A DNA stretch of 56,015 bases from contig NZ_MRUH01000026.1 in the NCBI RefSeq assembly GCF_001922985.1, forward strand, positions 1 to 56,015, written 5' to 3'. This DNA comes from Teredinibacter waterburyi. GTDB taxonomy: Bacteria; Pseudomonadota; Gammaproteobacteria; Pseudomonadales; Cellvibrionaceae. Below, one piece after another: positions 45,717 through 53,700 of this stretch. How positions within the stretch are numbered: position 1 is the first letter of the stretch; each line of letters opens with the position of its first letter. Both the position numbers and the translations under genes were made by a program. Below the pieces are notes generated by a model. That model searched no databases, had not been told where the DNA came from, and was given only the letters and a program-made list of their open reading frames with translations.

Positions 45717-47339
45717 TTATTGAAATTTATATGGTGCGAATCGAAATGCTCCCACCGCACCTAAAGCGTTATTACGATAGAGCGTGGTAGACACTTCGGT
45801 AATAACGTTTGTTTCAATACTCCCTAGCTCGGATGCACTGATCGCTATATCCATCCACCCCTCTTGCGCCGAATCATCTAGCACAGAAACCAATAGCTTT
45901 TTCTGATTCCACCAAATATCTCTAACAACAACCTCTAATTCCATGCCTGTACCTATAGCCTGACTAGGGATATAAACTCTCTGGGTAATAGTTTTACCAC
46001 CCAAATTAAATGGCCTCTCCTGGAAGGTACCCACCCCCAAAGCAAGTTCCTGCTCTTGCCAATTCGGGATCAAAACGAACGCGTTTTCACGCCACTCAAT
46101 GTCGTGCATTTCTTGGTAACCATCAAACCACTCATCTAAATACGATGCCCTAAACATATCCCATATAGTAAGTTTAGGTGGCGGAGTGCTGTTTACATAA
46201 TTCCTAGCTTTTCTGCCGTCAAGCAATAAGCGATAGTTCAGTAGATCTAGCTGATTACTAACTATGAATTCTCGCCCCCCAAAGTCAAATACGATTTCAA
46301 ATCGGCTAACACGATTTAAATTAAAGTTTTCATCCGCAGACACAAAGCTTTGGCGACGCATATATTTGTAGTCAAAATAGATCGGTTGACCAAAAACAAG
46401 ATCACGGCGTCGAATATTATCGAGGCTCGCCACTCTTCCCGCGCCGTCGTAAAGACGAACATCCATAGAGGTAATATATTGTTCAAACTCAACTGGCAAT
46501 TGAATATCAAAGCTCATCCTAGAATTTACAAGATCCATTTTCCAAGGGAAATCATAAGAAATGTATTCCAGCCCCGCTATGATTGTTTGGTCATATTGTA
46601 ACTTCAGGTGATTTGATCGTTCCTCAGTATAAGCCGTGGAGCCTGTCAGACTATTTGTGCCCCAGCCCAGCCCCTGAGTCTTTAAAAACAGCCTATCATC
46701 GACAACGTCATTTGCTGCACCGTCTAGGTCAATCAACAAATTGTCGTAGCGAATGGCTCCGGTTACGTCTGGAATATCACCCAACGCGTGAATATTCACA
46801 CCAACCGATGATATCTGCGTAAGGTCAAAACCCTCTTCAATGTAATCTAAATCGCGTTCGCCACGCAGAAACTCAAGCTGGGCAAATGTATCTGGATCGG
46901 CCATCCAAGGGCCCCGAAATTGAGTGCTCGCAACACGCCCTTCGGTATCGACTAAAATTACTGCACCACCAACTAAATATTGCATAAAGCCATCACCGTC
47001 TACCCAGCTATAAGCACTCGAATAAAGTACGTCAGCATAAATAGTGGCGTTCGTAAAATCGTACACACCGCCAAGGCTTGTGCCGTAACCGAAAAAATCA
47101 TCACCGGCTTGCCACTCTGGGTAGAAAGCCAAGCTACCATCTTCATAGCCAAGGTTGGCCGTAGTTGCTAGGCCGCCGGTATACAACAGCTCCCAGCTCG
47201 CAACCGACTCTTCATTATCAAATGTAAAATCGAAGTCTGCATCAGCAGCAGATTGGGCGAATACCGTTGCGGCAAACCCCGATAAAAGCGTTGTACATAC
47301 CAACGCACCAAAACGTTTTTTAATGTGGTTCAACGTCAT
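45717..47339 (-). CDS. secreted protein of unknown function, beta-sandwich repeats
   Basis: 540 residues; ATG at 47339 with AAGGA 8 bases upstream and a signal peptide ending AATVFAQ. I do not recognise the family. The first 190 residues (DFDFTFDNEESVASWELLY, DGSLAFYPEWQ, SVGVNIHALGD, IRYDNLLIDLDG) read like a CBM4/11/22-type jelly roll. Residues about 210-370 and 395-540 look like two more beta-sandwiches sharing a pattern (MSFDIQLP / ITQRVYIPSQ; VRLYDG / VVVRDIWW). No Cys pairs, polyserine or enzyme motif. Its place next to the CBM protein and LPMO suggests a carbohydrate-binding or accessory role in the same system; this is inference. Confidence 0.7.
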   Translation of the reverse strand: MTLNHIKKRFGALVCTTLLSGFAATVFAQSAADADFDFTFDNEESVASWELLYTGGLATTANLGYEDGSLAFYPEWQAGDDFFGYGTSLGGVYDFTNATIYADVLYSSAYSWVDGDGFMQYLVGGAVILVDTEGRVASTQFRGPWMADPDTFAQLEFLRGERDLDYIEEGFDLTQISSVGVNIHALGDIPDVTGAIRYDNLLIDLDGAANDVVDDRLFLKTQGLGWGTNSLTGSTAYTEERSNHLKLQYDQTIIAGLEYISYDFPWKMDLVNSRMSFDIQLPVEFEQYITSMDVRLYDGAGRVASLDNIRRRDLVFGQPIYFDYKYMRRQSFVSADENFNLNRVSRFEIVFDFGGREFIVSNQLDLLNYRLLLDGRKARNYVNSTPPPKLTIWDMFRASYLDEWFDGYQEMHDIEWRENAFVLIPNWQEQELALGVGTFQERPFNLGGKTITQRVYIPSQAIGTGMELEVVVRDIWWNQKKLLVSVLDDSAQEGWMDIAISASELGSIETNVITEVSTTLYRNNALGAVGAFRFAPYKFQ

Positions 47340-47737
47340 ACTAAGGATCCTTTTATTGGTCGAAAAGCCTAACTACGCAGACTTATAAAGCAGATATTTT
47401 TGGGATTACTGTTCAAGCACTAATACTTCCCCTAACTACATTACAATAAAAAAGTATGGGAGTTAGACCACGGAAAGGTGTGACTAGCGGCTTATATTAA
47501 GAGTGAACGGCTTGAATACTATCAGTACGGAAATCATAAAAAATAGGTTACTAACCGCTAATGAACCCAACATCAGGTTATTCATCAATCCGAGAAAAAA
47601 GTATTTTTTTACCCCGGCGCGAGAATAACATGGGTTATGGGTTTTTAGTAAGCAGCCCAGAAAAAATAGGGGCGCTTTTTATACAGTGGCATACTACCTA
47701 TAAAGATGTGCCGCGTTGGCGATGTACGTATGGAGAA
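47340..47737. other. intergenic region
   Basis: About 400 bp between the unknown secreted protein gene and the 3' end of nsrR. A 64-codon plus-strand frame at 47561-47755 runs into nsrR and shows no ribosome-binding site or family signature. Nothing else is recognised. Confidence 0.5.
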
Positions 47738-48184
47738 TTATTCGGTATCGGATAAAATCAACAGCGACTTAAGCTCTGCGCGTCGGGATCCACTCAACAT
47801 ATCCGCCAAAGTATACTGTTCAAGACAGCTAAAAAAACTATCCATCGCCTCGGCAAACATTTGTTTTAGTTGACATGCAGGGGTAATCACACATTGATTA
47901 TCGGCACCAAAACATTCCAGTAGTACCGAATCCTCCTCAACCATCCTGACAAGCTGGCCGATATTAATCTGTTCTGGCTCGCGACTTAATCTGATGCCGC
48001 CATTGTTTCCCCTAGTAGCAATGATAAACCCTTTGCTACTCAAATCTTGGACAACCTTCATTAGATGGCTTTTAGAAATTTTGTATCGCTCCGCCACCTC
48101 CTTGATTGTGACAAGCTCATTCTCTTTCAAAGCTAAGTAAATAAGAACCCGCAGGGAGTAATCGGTAAAGCGCTTAATATTCAT
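47738..48184 (-). CDS. nsrR: Rrf2-family nitric-oxide-sensing repressor NsrR
   Basis: 148 residues. N-terminal winged helix (RFTDYSLRVLIYLAL, KISKSHLMKVVQDLS, GNNGGIRLS). Three cysteines, C91, C98 and C104 (ECFGADNQCVITPAC), match the Fe-S cluster ligands of NsrR. NsrR represses NO-detoxification genes until NO destroys its cluster. Transcribed divergently from the nitric oxide reductase gene with 240 bp between, which contain two NsrR-like palindromes, so it very likely controls that gene and itself. An IscR-type role is disfavoured by the neighbour and the cysteine spacing. Confidence 0.92.
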   Translation of the reverse strand: MNIKRFTDYSLRVLIYLALKENELVTIKEVAERYKISKSHLMKVVQDLSSKGFIIATRGNNGGIRLSREPEQINIGQLVRMVEEDSVLLECFGADNQCVITPACQLKQMFAEAMDSFFSCLEQYTLADMLSGSRRAELKSLLILSDTE

Positions 48185-48245
48185 AATTCTCGTTCTGTTC
48201 GTCCAGTTTGCCGCTCAATATATAAACCCAAAACATTCCCCACCA

Positions 48246-48268
48246 AAGATTCAAATTGGTTGCATCTT
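48246..48268. promoter_or_regulatory. NsrR-like operator 1
   Basis: Inverted repeat in the 11-1-11 format of NsrR sites: left half AAGATTCAAAT (48246-48256), centre T, right half GGTTGCATCTT (48258-48268). The right half reads AAGATGCAACC on the other strand, close to the consensus AAGATGYATTT. Confidence 0.75.
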
Positions 48269-48297
48269 TAAAACTTAGAGGTACAATACAATTATCA

Positions 48298-48320
48298 AAG
48301 ATGCATATCAAGTGTATGTT
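48298..48320. promoter_or_regulatory. NsrR-like operator 2
   Basis: Left half AAGATGCATAT (48298-48308) matches the NsrR half-site consensus closely; centre C; right half AAGTGTATGTT (48310-48320) is a weaker inverted copy. The centres of the two sites are 52 bp apart, about five helical turns. Confidence 0.7.
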
Positions 48321-48424
48321 TGATGACTGGGAATCTACTATGTCACACCTTAATTGGCCTATTAACAAAATAGCAACGGAAATACTACACGCGCTACTGC
48401 TGTTTAGAACAGCTGGAGAATACA

Positions 48425-50695
48425 ATGAAAGACTATAAACGACTGTGGTGGAGCCTGATTGGCGTAGTTGGCGTCACCTTTTCAATACTAGGTTATTTCG
48501 GTACTGAGATTTATCGGGTTGCACCGCCTATACCGGAGGCTTTTCAATCCAGCCAAGGTGAAATTGTAACAACGAATAAGCAAATATTAGATGGTCAGAC
48601 TGCGTGGCAGTCAATCGGCGGGATGGAACTCGGCTCTATATGGGGACATGGGGCTTACCAAGCTCCGGACTGGTCTGCGGACTGGCTCCACCGCGAACTT
48701 ATGAGCTGGCTTGAACTGGCGGCTGAAGCCAAGCACAACAGTACCTATGACGCGCTGCCCGATAAACAAAAACACGCGCTCCGTTACGACCTTAAGTCGG
48801 AATACCGAACGAATACGTTTGACTCGGAAACAAAGACCGTGATTTTGTCGGACCGTCGCATTCAGGCCATTCAACAAACCGCGGCATACTATGATGCCCT
48901 TTTTGGCGGCGCAGCCGAGTTACAACAAACTCGCGAGCACTACGCTATGAAAGAGATCACCTTGCCAAATGATGTGAGACGCGCAAGGTTAACCGAATTC
49001 TTTTTCTGGACCGCATGGGCCGCATCAACCGAACGTAATCCCGGCGAGGCAACTTATACCAATAACTGGCCCCACGAGCCTTTAATCGACAACAAACCGA
49101 CCGCCGAAAATATTGTTTGGTCAATTGTCAGCGTGGTTATTTTAATTGCAGGCATTGGTGGGCTAGTTTGGGGATGGTCATTTTTACGAAAAGAAGAGCA
49201 CCCTCCTGTTGCACCAGAAACGGATCCCATCTCCTCATTTAATTTAACGCCGTCGCAAACAGCGTTGGGCAAATACTTGTTTGTGGTTGTAGCGCTCTTC
49301 ACTTTTCAAGTGTTCCTGGGCGGGTTTACAGCTCACTACACTATCGAAGGCCAAGGTTTTTATGGCATCCAAACCTCGGAGTGGTTTCCCTATAGCTTGG
49401 TGCGTACATGGCACATTCAAGCGGCTATGTTTTGGATTGCCACAGGCTTTCTTGCCGCAGGATTGTTTTTAGCGCCTGTGATCAATGGGGGCAAAGATCC
49501 GAAGTTTCAAAAACTTGGAGTCGATATACTTTTTTGGGCACTAATAGCCGTCGTTGTAGGCTCTTTTACCGGAAACTATCTCGCCATTGCGCAAATTATG
49601 CCCGCAGAGCTGAGCTTCTGGTTAGGGCATCAAGGTTATGAATATGTCGACCTTGGCAGAATCTGGCAAATAGGTAAGTTTATTGGCATTGTACTTTGGT
49701 TAGTGTTAATGCTGCGCTGTATTGTCCCCGTATTAAAACAAAAGGGCGACAAAAACTTATTAGCGTTATTTACCGCCTCGGTTATCGCGATTGGGCTGTT
49801 TTACGGCGCAGGGTTTTTCTACGGTGAGCGCACCCATATTTCGGTAATGGAATACTGGCGCTGGTGGATAGTCCACTTGTGGGTTGAAGGTTTCTTTGAA
49901 GTGTTTGCCACCACTGCGCTTGCTTTTATTTTCTGTAGCATGGGTTTAGTAACCAAGCGGATGGCTACTGTTGCGTCACTTGCATCAGCGTCTCTGTTTT
50001 TACTTGGCGGTGTTCCCGGCACCTTTCACCATTTGTACTTCGCAGGAACCAGCACTCCGGTAATGGCGGTTGGTGCTACGTTTAGTGCACTTGAGGTAGT
50101 ACCCTTAATCATATTGGGCTATGAAGCTCGGGAGCATTACAACTTAAAAAGTCGCACACCTTGGATGATCAAAATCAAATGGCCACTAATGTACTTTGTC
50201 GCGGTTGCCTTCTGGAATATGTTGGGCGCGGGCGTGCTTGGATTTTCAATCAATCCGCCGATAGCGCTGTATTACCTTCAAGGTCTAAATACAACGGCAA
50301 CCCATGCTCACGCGGCGTTATTTGGTGTGTACGGATTTTTAGCCCTCGGATTTACGCTACTTATTTTGCGGTATATTCGTCCGCAATTAACCTTTAATGA
50401 AAAGCTGATGAAAACATCTTTCTGGTGGCTTAATGGCGGGTTGGCACTGATGCTGTTTACCAGCCTTCTGCCGGTCGGCATCATTCAATTTGTCGCTAGC
50501 GCATCTGAAGGACTTTGGTATGCACGAAGTGAAGCACTACTGCAAAGTGATGTACTTGTCACCCTACGATGGGTACGCACCTTTGGTGATGTAGTCTTTA
50601 TTGTTGGTGCTTTAGCCGTAACGTGGCAAGTTGTGAAAGGTGTATTCGGTTTCGGAGTAGCGGCTAATATTGAACCAGAAAGTTCACATACATAA
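48425..50695 (+). CDS. norZ: quinol-dependent nitric oxide reductase (qNor)
   Basis: 756 residues, ATG with TGGAGA 7 bases upstream. The N-terminal helix and extracytoplasmic domain (about 1-220, ILDGQTAWQSIGGMELGSIWGHG, FFFWTAWAASTERNPGEATYTNNWP) are fused to a haem-copper-oxidase-like NorB core of about twelve helices (VRTWHIQAAMFWIATG, YWRWWIVHLWVEGFFEVFATT, GTFHHLYFAG, THAHAALFGVYG). The fusion is diagnostic of single-subunit qNor, which reduces 2 NO to N2O using quinol. No NorC, NorQ or NorD gene is present, as expected for qNor; it most likely serves detoxification. Regulation by NsrR is indicated by the adjacent gene and sites. Confidence 0.95.
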   Translation: MKDYKRLWWSLIGVVGVTFSILGYFGTEIYRVAPPIPEAFQSSQGEIVTTNKQILDGQTAWQSIGGMELGSIWGHGAYQAPDWSADWLHRELMSWLELAAEAKHNSTYDALPDKQKHALRYDLKSEYRTNTFDSETKTVILSDRRIQAIQQTAAYYDALFGGAAELQQTREHYAMKEITLPNDVRRARLTEFFFWTAWAASTERNPGEATYTNNWPHEPLIDNKPTAENIVWSIVSVVILIAGIGGLVWGWSFLRKEEHPPVAPETDPISSFNLTPSQTALGKYLFVVVALFTFQVFLGGFTAHYTIEGQGFYGIQTSEWFPYSLVRTWHIQAAMFWIATGFLAAGLFLAPVINGGKDPKFQKLGVDILFWALIAVVVGSFTGNYLAIAQIMPAELSFWLGHQGYEYVDLGRIWQIGKFIGIVLWLVLMLRCIVPVLKQKGDKNLLALFTASVIAIGLFYGAGFFYGERTHISVMEYWRWWIVHLWVEGFFEVFATTALAFIFCSMGLVTKRMATVASLASASLFLLGGVPGTFHHLYFAGTSTPVMAVGATFSALEVVPLIILGYEAREHYNLKSRTPWMIKIKWPLMYFVAVAFWNMLGAGVLGFSINPPIALYYLQGLNTTATHAHAALFGVYGFLALGFTLLILRYIRPQLTFNEKLMKTSFWWLNGGLALMLFTSLLPVGIIQFVASASEGLWYARSEALLQSDVLVTLRWVRTFGDVVFIVGALAVTWQVVKGVFGFGVAANIEPESSHT

Positions 50696-50715
50696 ATCGG
50701 AGTAGAGCCAAAGGC

Positions 50716-50757
50716 AAGTCACGACACCCGCTACCATTGTGGTTGGTGTCGTGACTT
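50716..50757. terminator. bidirectional terminator hairpin between norZ and the adhesin gene
   Basis: Perfect 13-bp stem AAGTCACGACACC (50716-50728) / GGTGTCGTGACTT (50745-50757), 16-base loop; only short T stretches follow. It lies between two convergent genes. Confidence 0.7.
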
Positions 50758-50789
50758 TCACGTTTTAATAAAAGTTATATATCAACGCT

Positions 50790-53700
50790 TTAAAAACTTA
50801 CGTTAAAAACAGCCCCCGTTAACGAAACACTTTGATCATCCAAGACGTGGTACTGATATTTCAAGCCTATCGAGACGTTTTCATTTAACGGCACTGCAGC
50901 GCCAACGGCAAAGTATGGGTCGATACTGCCATCCAAATCTGTATCGGCATTATTTGCAATCGATACAACATCACCCTGCCAAACAAATACGCCCGCTTCT
51001 ACGAAGCCATTAAGCTTGCTATATAAATCTCGCTGGTAACGTGCGCCTAGGGTTAAACCTGAACCCGTATATGGATGATGTTTTTTTATAGATCGGCGCA
51101 AACTCTCATCATCATCCGCGGGCAGGTTAAAATCCGCCGCGACTTCGCCTAAATCTAAATAGCCAATAGTCGCAGAAAAATTGTCGTTGTAGTGATAACC
51201 AAGTAACAACTGAAAGGTAGTAGATTTAGTATCGTAATGGGTTGTTGTTACCGCTAAGCCATCTTGCTGCATACCCCTCTCAAAGTCGCTTTTGCTTTGT
51301 GAACCGCTTGCGCGGCCCACACTCACTTCTGCAAAGCTATCTTTTGCTATTGCTTGCCAGTCTAAAGCATAGGATTTTTCTGTTGGAAAGCTTAACGCTA
51401 TTGCAGCTAGAGCCGATGCCGCTACGTTGCTTTTTATACCCCACACTTTTTTTCCACTAAGGTTTGGGTTCACCTTTGTTTGGTTATTGGCTTTTTTAGC
51501 CAAGGGCTTTTTCCTGCTTGCCCAAGCCAAACCACCAAGTAACACCAGTAGTAATGGCCCAGTGCTGCCACCGCCACTCGCGCGGGTACTGACCGTTTGG
51601 GTTTTTTGTACGGCTATGCCACCTGGGTCTTCTACCGATGCGTTTACAACACCATCTGCATCGTTCGGTCCGCCATCTTCGATAGTCAGCTGTACACAAA
51701 GATACCCTTCAATTAATCCCGATTGGTAAGAGTCAGCGCCCGGAGGTGGACAGTAACCCAGCTCACCGGCGCTGGATTCGAGACTATTATTTGCATCTTC
51801 AACAAACGTAGACCAAACACCATTCATGAATTTACGGTACACACCATTCGCAGGAACAGGCTCTTGCAATGGAATGACAATACGAACCGTTTGCCCAGCG
51901 CTAGGCAGCTCGGCCAATTCAAAGTCGAACAGATCTCCAGCCAACGTAAAGTAAGGGTCGTCGCTAAGGTCAGCTTGCTCGGCAATATCGTCCTTGCCTA
52001 ATCGCGCGCCACCAGACTGACCGGCTTGCGCAAACAAGCCGAGTCGACAATGAACACCCGGCTCACATTCCAGAAGGAAGGCGTCGGTTTCGTTTGCAGC
52101 TGCAGGCAACACGTTAGTTTCGGCAATGTTATCCAAGTAATCGGGGATACCATCGGCATCGGCATCAGCCGTGCCTTCGCTTGCATCGTCGATTCCGTCG
52201 TTATCACTATCGGTAACCGCACTCAGTACCGGCGTTGCCGCGACGACCACAAGGTTTACTGTTTCGGTATCGCTTGCGCCAGCCGAGTCGGTAACGGTTA
52301 AGGCGATTTTGTAAGCGCCGTTTGCGGTATTGCTTGGGTCGAAGGTAAAGGTTGCATCACCGCTATTGCCGTCAACATCGGTTAAGTTACCGCGGCGATT
52401 TGCCCAGCTATAGCTGTGGGTGTCCGCACTGTTGGGGTCGATAACAGAAGCGCTTACAGTTACCGTTCCGCCATCACGAGCGACCAACGATGTCGGTACA
52501 CCATTTTGTCGTGCCGCTAAGGTAAGCTGTGGCGCAACGTTTCGCTCTATAATTGTTAACCTGTGAACCACTCTTGTACCAACGTTAATATCGTAGATAT
52601 CCGCATCGAAGCCGTCCTGTAAATCTTCTGCATTCGTGGTTTGATCATCTAGGCGAACAATTAACTGCTCGTCGTTTTCAGCCACATCATCCTGGGTGAT
52701 ATTGACGTTCAGTTTTACGCTTGTTTGCCCTTGGTTAAAGGTAATAACACCTTCGACGAGATCGTGGTCCGCGCTGGTGGTGGTACTGTTTGCGTCAATA
52801 ATGTAAGGCACTTGGAATGGATAGAATGGCGCTTTGCCGTTTAACATAATACGGATTTCAGCCACACCACCTTCGGTGTTAACACTGTCGTTGCTTAGCG
52901 AAACCAACGGTCGAATATAAACTTTTTGCGTAACCTCGGTCGTATTGTTTTTGTTGTCCGTAGCGAGCCAGACAATATTATTTACGCCGGGAGCGAATTT
53001 GTATTTATCGCCAACCGCGCCAATCGGATAGAGATTACAACAACCGTTGCCGTCGACATTGTCGCTCACTAGTTCAGCTATAGCGGCATCAACTAGGTCG
53101 CTGTCTGCATTCGCGGGCAAGCCAAGTAATTGCGCCGTGTTAACCTCGGTGAACAGGCCAATTGCATCCAGCAGAATATCGTTAGGCGCGGTAAGATCTG
53201 GCGGTGTTAGATCTAAATAATCGGCGCTGTTATTCGGGTCGGTGCCGTCTTTACCTTCTTGATAATCGGTAATGGTGTCGCTGTCGGTATCGACCCTTGC
53301 CACTACGGTAATATCAAACGCCGGTAACACAACGCTACTAGAGCCATCGCTCACACTTATTTGAATACCACTCGCGACACCGACATCAGCCGCACTGGGC
53401 ATGCCCATTAATGTTCCGCTGCTGGCATCGAAACTTAGCCAGCTTGGCGCGCCCGTTACGCTGTAGGTTAAATCAAAATTGCTATCACCTACCGTTACCT
53501 CAGGCGTGAAACTGTAGTTACCATCTTCTTCTACATCGGCACTTGGTGTACCTGTTAGCAGCGGCGCAGCGGCGGGTACAAATTGAATTTGTACCGTAGC
53601 GGCATTGGATGTAGCTCCACTGTCGTCGTTAACGGTGTAGCTGAAGGTGTCGCCCGCCGTTACATCGGCACCAGCATTAGCGGTGTAGGTTACCGTTCCA

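Noticed and set aside
47561-47755. 64-codon frame overlapping the end of nsrR
   Set aside because: It overlaps a well-supported gene on the other strand and has no recognisable domain.
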